This document shows positions 13,488 to 21,789 of a DNA stretch of 33,408 nucleotides, in pieces (position 1 is the first letter of the stretch; each line of letters begins with the position of its first letter). Both the position numbers and the translations under genes were made by a program. The notes beneath the pieces are model-generated. The model did no database searches. It saw only the letters and a list, made by a program, of their open reading frames with translations, and was not told the origin of the DNA. This DNA comes from a virus. The DNA is taken from positions 1 through 33,408 of the IMG/VR virus record IMGVR_UViG_3300022723_000281, one strand, 5' to 3'.

Positions 13488-14356
13488 AAAGCCAACACGT
13501 TGTTTTCGAGCTGAACGGGGCCTGGATCGTCGCCCATTGGGACACCGAGCGGCCAGAGTGGCTGCGGGTGATTGGCCGGTTTACCGACCATACGCTGGCC
13601 CGACAGTACGCCGCATGGCGGGACGCGCCGAAGGACGGCGTCACGATCGCCGTCGGCAGCTACGACACTAAGGTCATCGGGGACCGGGCGATCGCAGTTC
13701 CCGCCGAGCCGGAGCCCGACTTGCCGGTGGCCGAGCCCGACGAGCCCGAGCCGCCCGAAGGGCCGGAGCCCGATGGGCCCGAGTCTGACGAAGATGAACC
13801 CGACGACCCCCCATGGGACCGAGAAGACCTCTCACCCCGCCAGCTTCAGGCGCTCGAATATTTCGAACGCTTGGCCGATAAGTCCGAGCTGCTGCCGGCA
13901 ACCGCGACCGAAGCATGTCGGAACGCCGGTTTTCCGACCGGTTCTCTTTCGCAACTTATTTCGACCCTTGAAGAACGTGGGTTCCTCACGCGGCTTAAGA
14001 ACGAAGCCACCTGGGCGATCGAACTGGCCGATGGTCGAGTCATAAGGGCCGTCGAGGCGGCCGGGCCACAAAAGGGCCGCCGGGTTGGACGGCCTGCACA
14101 ACCGATGGGTGACATACCTCATCCGACCGACGCCGACGATGTCCCGGTCGACCTGGCGAACGGCGATTTCGAAGCTGTTTTGGATTTCCTCACCGAACAC
14201 GGGTTTGAGGTTAAGCGGACCTTCCAGGGATACGAAATGCCAGATTTCGCCGACGGCGTTTTGACGGCCAAGCAGGTCGTCCAAGTCGCCAACAACGAGC
14301 GCCGGCGGCTCGACCCGCCGTTGCCCCTGTATCGAATCGTGGAGCCTCCTGCATGA
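13484..14356 (+). CDS. Hypothetical protein with acidic linker and winged helix
   Basis: 290 residues in three parts. Residues 1-70 (VVFELNGAWIVAHWDTERPE, then TIAVGSYDTK) form a small alpha/beta domain. Residues about 72-110 are a proline-glutamate-aspartate-rich linker. Residues about 113-165 (LSPRQLQALEYFERL, then FPTGSLSQLISTLEERGFLT) resemble a winged helix, and the last 100 residues are another unknown domain. Probably nucleic-acid binding; no specific role visible. ATGA overlaps with both neighbours. Confidence 0.7.
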   Translation: MKSQHVVFELNGAWIVAHWDTERPEWLRVIGRFTDHTLARQYAAWRDAPKDGVTIAVGSYDTKVIGDRAIAVPAEPEPDLPVAEPDEPEPPEGPEPDGPESDEDEPDDPPWDREDLSPRQLQALEYFERLADKSELLPATATEACRNAGFPTGSLSQLISTLEERGFLTRLKNEATWAIELADGRVIRAVEAAGPQKGRRVGRPAQPMGDIPHPTDADDVPVDLANGDFEAVLDFLTEHGFEVKRTFQGYEMPDFADGVLTAKQVVQVANNERRRLDPPLPLYRIVEPPA

Positions 14357-14790
14357 GATGGAAAGCTGTCATCTGCGCGTGCGCCGACACCTACGGGGTG
14401 ACGGTCGACGCCATGTTGGCCGAGACGCACCAGCGGATCGTCGTCGAGGCCCGGTGGGCCGCCATGGTCGTCATGCGGCACTCACTCGGGTACACGCTGC
14501 ACCAGATTGCCCGGCGACTGCACCGGGACCATACGACGGTCATCTACGGGCTAAGGCAGGTCGGACTGGGCAAGGTCCGCAATCCCAAGACCTTTGCCGC
14601 CGCCCTCGCCGCGTCTCGGGGCGCTTTGGTGGGTCATTCCAAATATCTGCCCTACGGAATCCAGCCTCACCAGATGCACGTCCAGGTCGCCTACCACCAT
14701 GGGACAGCCAGCTTGTTTCCCGCCCTCGGGGTCCATACCCGGGTTCGGTACCTTATGCCGGACCGACCGAGCCAGAAAGTGAGCCTATGA
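14353..14790 (+). CDS. DnaA-domain-IV-like replication protein
   Basis: 145 residues. IVVEARWAAMVVMRHSLGYT followed by LHQIARRLHRDHTTVIYGLR (about 29-68) matches the C-terminal DNA-binding domain of DnaA, whose signature is the RDHTTV loop. The AAA+ ATPase part of DnaA is absent. Phages with such proteins may use them to bind DnaA-box-like sequences at their own origin or to interfere with host initiation. It lies upstream of DnaB and the DUF1376 protein, consistent with a replication role. Confidence 0.8.
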   Translation: MRWKAVICACADTYGVTVDAMLAETHQRIVVEARWAAMVVMRHSLGYTLHQIARRLHRDHTTVIYGLRQVGLGKVRNPKTFAAALAASRGALVGHSKYLPYGIQPHQMHVQVAYHHGTASLFPALGVHTRVRYLMPDRPSQKVSL

Positions 14791-15044
14791 GCAACCGATC
14801 GTATACGGCCGACGACGATGCTTTCATTGTCGACAAGCGGGCTCGGCGTCACCCGTGGACGTTTGGCCGGATTGCCGAGCACATGGGCCGGACCGCCGGA
14901 TCGGTCAGCGCGCGGTTTGCTTTGCTGATGCGGCGCGACGGGGTCGGCGTGGCGAGCGAGGGCAGCGGGGTTCGGTATCCAAGTCAGGAACGGATCAACG
15001 AGGTTTACGCCGGCTTCCCCGGCTACGAAAACGTCGGCGGCTGA
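14787..15044 (+). CDS. Myb/SANT-like DNA-binding protein
   Basis: 85 residues. YTADDDAFIVDKRARRHPWT, FGRIAEHMGRTAGSVSARFA forms the three-helix pattern of Myb/SANT-like domains, with the tryptophan-spaced core partly kept. A short unstructured tail follows. Probably a sequence-specific DNA-binding regulator. ATGA overlap with the upstream gene. Confidence 0.65.
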   Translation: MSNRSYTADDDAFIVDKRARRHPWTFGRIAEHMGRTAGSVSARFALLMRRDGVGVASEGSGVRYPSQERINEVYAGFPGYENVGG

Positions 15045-15046
15045 CC

Positions 15047-15688
15047 ATGTCGGCTCGCCGTCCCCCACTGCCATCGACTTATGACGACCGTCGGGAAGGC
15101 GGTCGCTGCGTGTGGTGCGGCAGGGCGACCCCGCCGGTGCTCAAGAAGAACGGCGAGCCGAGTAAACGGCAACTGCGCTGGCACCCCGAATGCCGCGACC
15201 TAAATGGGCTCGTCAAGATACCCGGGGCGGCGCGAATCCAAGTCTTTCTTCGCGACCGGGGCATTTGCGCCCAGACGGGCGAATATTGGGGGCCGCCATC
15301 GTTCCGCGGTTTTTGGGTCGGCAAGCCAGAACTGTGCTTCGACCTAACGGACCGCGAGACCCGCGACGAAGGTATCGACGCCTTGTGCGAGGCCATCGGT
15401 CCCTGGAAACACTGGGGGACACGAATCTATCTGGGTGATTTCGCCGTCGACCACATCATCCCCTTGTGGACGGTAGAGGATCTGCCGGACACGGAACGAC
15501 TCGAGTATTTCCTGCTTGGGAACCTCCAAACCCTTTCGCCGGCCGCCCACTCGGCAAAGACCGCCGCGGAAGCCACGCAGCGCGCGAAGGTCCGCCGCAT
15601 CCGATCCCGCCAGGGCTTGGCCAAGCCGCGCCAGTCGAAGCGTGCACGGCGGCTGGAAGCCATCCAGAAGTGGAACGACATGCCATGA
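15047..15688 (+). CDS. HNH endonuclease family protein
   Basis: 213 residues. N-terminal zinc site: CVWC at 21-24 and HPEC at 46-49. The HNH core is DFAVDHIIPLW (His136), LLGNLQTLSP (Asn159) and AAHSAKT (His168). A basic tail follows. It could be a structural nuclease of the phage replication or packaging machinery, or a homing-type nuclease; its smooth fit in the operon argues against a recent insertion. Confidence 0.8.
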   Translation: MSARRPPLPSTYDDRREGGRCVWCGRATPPVLKKNGEPSKRQLRWHPECRDLNGLVKIPGAARIQVFLRDRGICAQTGEYWGPPSFRGFWVGKPELCFDLTDRETRDEGIDALCEAIGPWKHWGTRIYLGDFAVDHIIPLWTVEDLPDTERLEYFLLGNLQTLSPAAHSAKTAAEATQRAKVRRIRSRQGLAKPRQSKRARRLEAIQKWNDMP

Positions 15689-16635
15689 GGCGCCTGTCAG
15701 GCGAAACGGTCGACCGGATCAACCATCTTGCCGCGGCAGGCGCTACCACGGACACGATTGCCGCCGACACAGGTGTGTCCCGGCAGACCGCGCGAAACTA
15801 TCGTGCCCGCTATATGGCCGCGTGCCGAGCCGCCGGGTCGCCGCTGCCAAAGTGCCGGTGCGGTCGTCCGGCCGACCACCCCGGCCAGTGTATCGGGCGG
15901 CTTTCCCAACGGGCCGGCCCACCAAGGTTGCGGCGATTCGAGACCATGCCGATCCTCGGCAACGGCGTGGTGCTGGAACGGTCTGACGGCGCGGCGAAAG
16001 ACCGCCGCACCCGATTTCCTTCCACGGTCGTCTCCCCCACCGAGGCGCCGCGGGTTTTGGTCTCGGGCATGAATAGCCGAAAGATCGGCAATCGGGTCAC
16101 CAAGGGCCGCTGGGCCGGTATGCTTATCTACACCCTCACCCTCGAAGAACGGGCGACCTGCCCGGCTAGCTGCCGGCACTGGCTGTCCTGCTATGGCAAC
16201 AACATGCACTGGGCCCGCCGGCACCGCCACGGGGCCTATCTCGAATCGGCCATCGAGGCTGAACTCGCCGAGTTGTCCGAATCGTACCCGGATGGGTTCG
16301 TGGTTCGGGTGCATGTGTTGGGCGACTTCTATTCGACCGCCTATGTGGCCCGTTGGGGCCGATGGCTCGGCATGTTTCCGGCCCTGCGGGTGTTCGGGTA
16401 CACGGCCCGGTCGCCCGACGGGCCGATCGGTCGAGAGGTCCTGCGGCTGCGCGAACGATTGTGGGACCGGTTCGCCGTTCGGTTTTCGGTTGACGGTATG
16501 TCGGCCCGATCCGTGACCACCCCTGACACACCGGGGTCGATCATTTGCCCTCAACAGACCGGCCGAACCAACTGCTGCGGTACTTGCGGGCTGTGCTGGC
16601 AAACCGACCGAAACATCGCTTTCTTGGATCACTAG
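15685..16635 (+). CDS. gp88-like protein with N-terminal HTH
   Basis: 316 residues. Residues 5-45 are a helix-turn-helix (TTDTIAADTGVSRQTARNYR); CRCGRPADHPGQC (57-69) is a short zinc motif. The main domain has CPASCRHWLSCYGNNMHWAR, VVRVHVLGDFYSTAYV and CPQQTGRTNCCGTCGLCW, a cysteine-rich arrangement like the mycobacteriophage gp88-type family of unknown function. Nine or more conserved cysteines suggest a metal or Fe-S site. ATGA overlap with the HNH gene. Confidence 0.65.
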   Translation: MRRLSGETVDRINHLAAAGATTDTIAADTGVSRQTARNYRARYMAACRAAGSPLPKCRCGRPADHPGQCIGRLSQRAGPPRLRRFETMPILGNGVVLERSDGAAKDRRTRFPSTVVSPTEAPRVLVSGMNSRKIGNRVTKGRWAGMLIYTLTLEERATCPASCRHWLSCYGNNMHWARRHRHGAYLESAIEAELAELSESYPDGFVVRVHVLGDFYSTAYVARWGRWLGMFPALRVFGYTARSPDGPIGREVLRLRERLWDRFAVRFSVDGMSARSVTTPDTPGSIICPQQTGRTNCCGTCGLCWQTDRNIAFLDH

Positions 16636-16636
16636 C

Positions 16637-17236
16637 ATGTGCCCCGCCCCCGCCAGCCAATCATCCGTGGACCGCCCCGGCGACGACCATTATCCGACGC
16701 CGCTTAACGCCATTTACCCGCTTATCCGGTCGGTGCCGCTACCGCATCGAATCTGGGAGCCTGCGTGCGGGGAAGGGCATATTGCCGAAGTGCTCGCCAC
16801 CTATGGGCACGACGTGGTGTCGACCAATCTCGAAGACCGCGGGTATGGCAAGACCGGGGTCGATTTCCTTATGACCAGAAAGCCCCGGGCCGATTGCATC
16901 GTTACCAACCCGCCGTTTTCGGCCGACGAGAACTTCGTGCTTCATGCGATCGACCTTGGGGTCGAAGTCGCCTGTTTTTTCCTGCGGAGCAAGTTCCTCG
17001 AAGGCAAAGACAGGTATCGGGACATTCACAGCCGCTACCCGCCGTTCGCGATGCTGCAGTTCATCCAGCGGATCAAGATTTTTTCGGGCGACATCGACCA
17101 ATCCGACCAGCCCGGAATGACCAACGAATCCTTCGCCTGGTTCGTATGGGTCAAGGGGTTCGTCGGCCGGCCGACGGTCGGGTGGCTATCGCGGGACGAC
17201 GGGCTGCAGCTGTCGTTCATAGAGGGGACCCGATGA
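16637..17236 (+). CDS. DNA adenine methyltransferase-like protein
   Basis: 199 residues. RIWEPACGEGHIAEVLATYG (about 37-56) is an S-adenosylmethionine-binding motif I, followed by DFLMT and the catalytic motif IV IVTNPPFSADENF (about 88-100), the NPPF form typical of N6-adenine methyltransferases. The target-recognition part is short. It probably modifies phage DNA against host restriction. The ATG lies one base after the upstream stop; the 3' end is an ATGA overlap with dnaB. Confidence 0.82.
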   Translation: MCPAPASQSSVDRPGDDHYPTPLNAIYPLIRSVPLPHRIWEPACGEGHIAEVLATYGHDVVSTNLEDRGYGKTGVDFLMTRKPRADCIVTNPPFSADENFVLHAIDLGVEVACFFLRSKFLEGKDRYRDIHSRYPPFAMLQFIQRIKIFSGDIDQSDQPGMTNESFAWFVWVKGFVGRPTVGWLSRDDGLQLSFIEGTR

Positions 17237-18678
17237 ACAGGGACACCGTCACCCACTTAGCTGACCGGGCCGGCACCGACCCCAAGCCGCCGCACAACCA
17301 CGAAGCGGAAATGGCCCTGCTGGGGGCGGTTCTGGCGAACAACCTGGTCTACGATTCTGTCCGGGAATTTTTGCTGGCCGACCACTTTATTGACGATCGC
17401 CACGCTGACATCTACGGCACGATCGGTCGCATGTTGGACGCCGGCCGAACGGCGGATCCGATCACCCTTCGGAACAAGTATGAGACCGATGACCGGCTCA
17501 ACGACGTCGGAGGGGCGGCCTACATCGCCCGACTGGCGACCTCCGCGGTCAGCATCCTGAACGCGGTCGACTATGCCGGCACGATCAAGGAAATGTATCT
17601 GCGCCGGCAGCTGATCGGGTATGCCCAGGACGTCGAGATTCAGGCGCGGGACTATGACGTCGACGGCACCGAACTGGCCGAGTCGGCGTTCGCCCGTTTG
17701 GAAAAGGTCACCGACCTCGGCGCCGATCGGGCGGAAATAGTGAGCCTGGACGGGGCGGCCCGAAGGGCTTTGGTGTCGATCGACGCCCGGTGCAAGCACG
17801 ACGTGGGTCTGATCGGGCTGCCGACAGGGCTTGTCGACCTCGACAACACCATGTGCGGGCTGCAGCGGCAGCATTTAACGCTGTTCGCCGCTCGGCCCGG
17901 CATGGGCAAGTCGACCCTGGCCCGGCAGATTGCATGGAACGTCGCCCGGGCCGGGACGGGCGTTGCCTACGTCAGTCTCGAGATGTCGGCCGAGGAACTG
18001 GCGACCCAACAGCTAGCCGACCTCTCTAACATCAACCTGCAGGCGATCCGCCGCGGCAAACTGAACACCGATGACTTCCGCTTGGTTATGGATACGGCTC
18101 GGCAGGTGGCCGAAATTCCGATCTATTTCGACGACCAGCCGAACCTGTCGGTCGCCCAGATCAAGCTGCGAGTTAGGCGACTAGCCCGGCGCTATCAGAT
18201 CGGCTTGTTGATTGTCGACCACATGGCGCTCGTGCGGCCGGAAAAGGGCCGAAGCCGTTACGAGGAAGTCGGCCAGATCAGCCGCGACCTCAAGCGGCTG
18301 GCCAAGGCCCTCGGTATTCCGGTCGTAGCCCTGGTGCAGCTCAACCGGCAGGTCGAGTACCGGGAGAAAAAGCGGCCCATGTTGGCCGACATGCGGGACT
18401 CTGGCGACATAGAGCAGGACGCCGACAACGTGATTGGGATCTACCGGGATCATTACTACCAGAAGACCCCGCCAGAGGAACGCAAGGGCGAGACGGCTGA
18501 CGAACTGGCCGCCCGCCGGAAGGCTTGGTACGACGACGAGAATGTCGCCGAGCTGATCGTGCTCAAGCAGCGCATGGGCCCCCTGACGACCGTCCGGGTC
18601 CACTACGACGGCACCCATTCGCGGTTTCGAAACCTAAGCCAAAACGAACAAGAATCGACCGAGGAATTTATCCTATGA
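17233..18678 (+). CDS. dnaB: Replicative DNA helicase, DnaB type
   Basis: 481 residues. The N-terminal helical domain starts HNHEAEMALLGAVLANN (about 21-37). The RecA-like motor shows Walker A ARPGMGKST (220-228), YVSLEMSAEEL, Walker B region LLIVDHMALV and the arginine-finger region NVIGIYRDHYY. It unwinds DNA at the phage fork. A loader is not certain; the DUF1376 protein just downstream is the obvious candidate. Coupled to its neighbours by ATGA overlaps. Confidence 0.95.
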   Translation: MNRDTVTHLADRAGTDPKPPHNHEAEMALLGAVLANNLVYDSVREFLLADHFIDDRHADIYGTIGRMLDAGRTADPITLRNKYETDDRLNDVGGAAYIARLATSAVSILNAVDYAGTIKEMYLRRQLIGYAQDVEIQARDYDVDGTELAESAFARLEKVTDLGADRAEIVSLDGAARRALVSIDARCKHDVGLIGLPTGLVDLDNTMCGLQRQHLTLFAARPGMGKSTLARQIAWNVARAGTGVAYVSLEMSAEELATQQLADLSNINLQAIRRGKLNTDDFRLVMDTARQVAEIPIYFDDQPNLSVAQIKLRVRRLARRYQIGLLIVDHMALVRPEKGRSRYEEVGQISRDLKRLAKALGIPVVALVQLNRQVEYREKKRPMLADMRDSGDIEQDADNVIGIYRDHYYQKTPPEERKGETADELAARRKAWYDDENVAELIVLKQRMGPLTTVRVHYDGTHSRFRNLSQNEQESTEEFIL

Positions 18679-19550
18679 GCGGCGCGAAACCCGACACCTG
18701 GATGCCGATTTTTTGGGGCGATTACACCCGCGATACCGCTCACCTTTCTGCGGCAGAACACGGCGCATATTTGATGCTCATTGGACACTACTGGACGAGC
18801 GGAAAACCGCTACCCAACGACGACGATCGGCTTGCCAGGATCGCCCGAATGACCCCAAGGGAGTGGAAGAAGACCAAGCCGGTTTTGGCCGAGTTCTTTG
18901 AAATCACGGAACAATCCTGGGCCCACAACCGGGTCGAGCGCGAACTGTCACTGGCCAGATCGCGGACCGAACGAAAGGCCGAAGCCGGCCGCAAGGGGGC
19001 AGAGCGCCGATGGCAATCCGATCCTTCTGCCAATGGCAAAACGGATGGCAACCCTAATGGCACAGCCATGGCACAGCCATCCGACAGCCAAAGGCAAACC
19101 CCATGGCAAACCGATGCACAGTCACATTCACATTCACAGCCACCAAAAGACAAAGCATCGTCTTCTGGTTCTAAGTCTGTAGGGCAGCGGCGCCTAACCC
19201 AGATGCCGGACGATTTCACCATGCCGGCCGAGTGGCGGTTGGTCCCGCAGTGCCAGGGCTGGTCGGATCAGAAGATCGACAAGGTCGCCGCGGCGTTTGG
19301 CGAGTTTTACCAAAACGGCCGCGGGGCAAATCAGAAATTCCGCGATTGGCGCCGCGCCTGGAACAACTGGTGTGCCAAGGAGCGGGAATTCGCCAGGGAG
19401 CGGGGAGAGGCCGACACCGCGACCGACCCGCACTTCAAGCCCAACCCGGAGGTCGACCGCAAGGCCAACTTGCTCCTGTTCAGGGATACGGGCAAGTGGC
19501 GACCCGACTGGGGCGATCCGCCTACCGACGAGGAAATGAGCCAGTTATGA
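18675..19550 (+). CDS. DUF1376 (YdaU-like) replication-associated protein
   Basis: 291 residues. DTWMPIFWGDYTRDTAHLSA, EHGAYLMLIGHYW and LPNDDDRLARIARM (7-62) are the DUF1376 domain of lambdoid prophage YdaU proteins, found next to DnaB or DnaC homologues. Residues about 105-170 are a Gln/Ser/Asn-rich linker coded by repetitive DNA. The C-terminal domain (WRLVPQCQGWSDQKI and RDWRRAWNNWC) resembles phage replication-initiator or helicase-loader tails. Likely origin binding and/or helicase loading. Confidence 0.8.
   Translation: MSGAKPDTWMPIFWGDYTRDTAHLSAAEHGAYLMLIGHYWTSGKPLPNDDDRLARIARMTPREWKKTKPVLAEFFEITEQSWAHNRVERELSLARSRTERKAEAGRKGAERRWQSDPSANGKTDGNPNGTAMAQPSDSQRQTPWQTDAQSHSHSQPPKDKASSSGSKSVGQRRLTQMPDDFTMPAEWRLVPQCQGWSDQKIDKVAAAFGEFYQNGRGANQKFRDWRRAWNNWCAKEREFARERGEADTATDPHFKPNPEVDRKANLLLFRDTGKWRPDWGDPPTDEEMSQL
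19009..19165. other. Candidate replication origin with iteron-like repeats
   Basis: TGGCA occurs at 19011, 19034, 19046, 19058, 19069 and 19104. The middle four, read as (A/G)ATGGCA units, are spaced 12, 12 and 11 bases, close to one helical turn. They are followed by ACATTC repeats (19122-19137) and an AT-richer stretch. The arrangement lies inside the replication gene, as the lambda origin lies inside gene O. The DUF1376 or DnaA-like protein could bind here. Confidence 0.45.
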
Positions 19551-19768
19551 CCGAGCATGAGGCCGAGGCCGAAGACCTCCGGACAACGGACTATTTCAAC
19601 GCCGCGGTGGCGGTCGCCCAAGAGAGCGGCGGCGGCTACAGGGAAGCCTGTGCGTTCCTCGCCCGGCTGCTTGCCCGGCGGGAAAGGGGTTACTCGCCGG
19701 CGATGCTGTACGACCGTTGGCCGGCGGGGAAAAGGGCCGGCGCGACAGAAGAAGGGAATACCGAATGA
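19547..19768 (+). CDS. Small hypothetical phage protein
   Basis: 73 residues starting MTEHEAEAEDLRTTDYFNAA, acidic then basic, helical. No family recognised. ATGA overlaps with the DUF1376 gene before and the methyltransferase gene after. Confidence 0.65.
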   Translation: MTEHEAEAEDLRTTDYFNAAVAVAQESGGGYREACAFLARLLARRERGYSPAMLYDRWPAGKRAGATEEGNTE

Positions 19769-20193
19769 ACGGGCTGCTCGTTGACAATTTCGCCGGCGGA
19801 GGCGGCGCCAGCCTCGGCATCGAGCAGGCCCTTGGCCGGCCGATTGACCTGGCGGTCAACCACGATCGGTTTGCCCTTGCGATGCACGAGGCAAACCACC
19901 CGGAGACCGAGCATCTTTGCCAGAATGTCTGGCAGGTCGACCCTGCCGATATCCGCCGGCGAGGTCCAATCGGCCTAGCTTGGTTCAGCCCGGACTGCAC
20001 CCACCATAGCAAGGCGAAGGGCGGGCGCCCGCGCACCAAGGGGATCCGAGATCTGGCTTGGGTCGTCGTCCTTTGGGCCCAAAGGGCGAAGCCGGACGTC
20101 ATCATGCTTGAGAACGTCGAGGAATTTCGCCACTGGGGACCACTCGACCCCGACGGGAAGCCGATTGCCGACCTTCGGGGGTCGAGTTTCTGA
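19765..20193 (+). pseudogene. C5-cytosine methyltransferase, N-terminal part (frameshifted)
   Basis: 142 codons. FAGGGGASLG (9-18) is the cofactor motif I, FSPDCTHHSKAKGG holds the catalytic cysteine (Cys78), and MLENVEE (114-120) is motif VI. The frame stops at 20193 in the middle of the catalytic domain; the remainder continues in the -1 frame from the G5 run at 20177-20181. One extra G there, or a -1 slip on GGG, would restore a single protein of about 515 residues. It may be a sequencing error, a mutation or an expression switch. Confidence 0.85.
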
Positions 20194-21311
20194 AGTGGGT
20201 CGGTTCGATCCGCCAAGCCGGTTACCGAGTCGAGCATAGGGAGCTCAGGGCGTGCGACCATGGCGCCCCGACGATCCGAAAGCGGTTGTTCCTGATAGCC
20301 CGGCGGGATGGCTTGCCGATCAGTTGGCCAGAGGCAACCCATGGGCCCGGGCTTCTGCCCTACCGGACGGCCGCGGACATCATCGATTGGTCGCTGCCCT
20401 GCTTGTCGATCTTTCTGACTCGAGACCAGGTGAAGGCGTTCGGGCTTCCGTGCAAGCGCCCGCTTGCCAAGGCCACTATGCGTCGAATCGCCCGAGGGGT
20501 CTGGAAGTACGTTATCGCGACCGACCGGCCGTTCTTGGTCGGGTCGACAGCGCCGTATTTTATCCAAAGGTACGGGGAGCGGCCCAGGCAGGAGCCTCGG
20601 ACCCGACCGGCAACCGAGCCCTTGCAGATTGTCGTACCGACCGGCAACGGGGCGAACCTGGTCGCCGCCCATTTGACGAAATTGAAAACCCGAAGCGTTG
20701 GTCAAGAGGCCGACGACCCCATTGCAACCGTCCTGCCGGGCGGTGATTCGGGTGTTGTCGCGGCGTTTCTGGCGCAGCACAACGGCGGCATGGTCGGACA
20801 CGACGCCCGCAAGCCTGTGTCGACGATCGTCGAAACGGGCTCCACCCAGGCAATCGTCGCGGTGAACCTTTGCCACCAGTACGGGTCGGCCACGAATGGC
20901 GGGCAGGGCGATCCGACCGAACCTTTGAAGACCGTCACCACTGGCGGGCACCACGCGCTGGTCGCATCGTTTCTGACCAAGTATTACGGGCATGGCGGGC
21001 AATGGCAGGATCCCCGACAGCCCTTGCACACGGTGACCGCGCGAGCCCGCATGAGCGCCGTCTTGGTCCAGATCGGCCCGGTCGATTTCGTCATCAACGA
21101 CATCGGGATGCGGATGCTGACCGCCCGTGAGTTGTTTCGCGCCCAGGGCTTCCCCGAGACCTACGTCATCGACCCGCCGGTCGATGGCAAGCCGATGAAC
21201 AAGACCCGACAGATCGCCATGTGCGGTAACTCGGTTTGCCCCGACGTAGCCCGGGCGCTGGTCAGGGCCAACATGCCAACCGAGCACGCCGATCGGGAGT
21301 GCGTCGCCTGA
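20181..21311 (+). pseudogene. C5-cytosine methyltransferase, C-terminal part
   Basis: Continuation of the methyltransferase in the second frame: FLKWVGSIRQAGYRVEHREL, ACDHGAPTIRKRLFLIARR (motif VIII region), then GMRMLTARELFRAQGFPETY and MCGNSVCPDVARALV (motifs IX and X). Between them five units of the form P-(L/I/V)-x-T-V-x-x-G-x-x-x-x-(L/V)-V-A are repeated, a stretch found in some phage Dcm-like proteins and possibly part of target recognition. Without the frameshift the only start in this part is a TTG at 20286, which would leave out the catalytic half. Confidence 0.8.
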
Positions 21312-21496
21312 TGGGAGAGCCCGTATTTCGTAACGCCATCACCGAAAAGACGCCAGCCGACCGCCGCGCCATGATGGCCAGGGCGTGGCACGAGTTCGGC
21401 CTCATTGTCATCGACCCTGATTTCGTCACCAACTGGACCGACCGGCAGCATGTCGTCAACCTGGCCAACAAACTCTACGGGCAAAGGGACGACTGA
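21311..21496 (+). CDS. Small hypothetical phage protein
   Basis: 61 residues starting MGEPVFRNAITEKTPADRRA. Polar, helix-rich; no family recognised. One-base overlaps (TGATG) at both ends tie it to the methyltransferase and the HNH gene. Confidence 0.65.
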   Translation: MGEPVFRNAITEKTPADRRAMMARAWHEFGLIVIDPDFVTNWTDRQHVVNLANKLYGQRDD

Positions 21497-21789
21497 TGAA
21501 CAACCGCCATATGTCCCGCCGGGAAATGTACCTGGTTCAGCTCGGCCTGTGTTTCTACTGCGAGGGTCCGATGCCGATAGTCGGGCAGAAGACCGTCCAG
21601 AATCGACACAAGGCGCCGACCGTCGACCATTTGTGGCCGCGGTCGTCGTGGCCGATGTTGCCGCTGGCAAAAGTGTTTTGTCATCAGCAATGTAACCAAC
21701 GCAAGGGTAGCCGCCAGCCTACCGATGCCGAAATAGACAAGTTCAACCGCATCTACCCGCACAGGACGCAGCATGATAACAGCGTCTGA
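21496..21789 (+). CDS. Small HNH endonuclease
   Basis: 97 residues. LCFYCEGPM (19-27) and FCHQQCNQRKGSR (about 60-72) form the cysteine zinc pairs, with TVDHLWPRS (42-50) providing the catalytic histidine. This is the compact phage HNH type. In many phages a small HNH protein works with the terminase; here it lies a few kb upstream of the terminase genes, so that link is only possible. Confidence 0.8.
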   Translation: MNNRHMSRREMYLVQLGLCFYCEGPMPIVGQKTVQNRHKAPTVDHLWPRSSWPMLPLAKVFCHQQCNQRKGSRQPTDAEIDKFNRIYPHRTQHDNSV

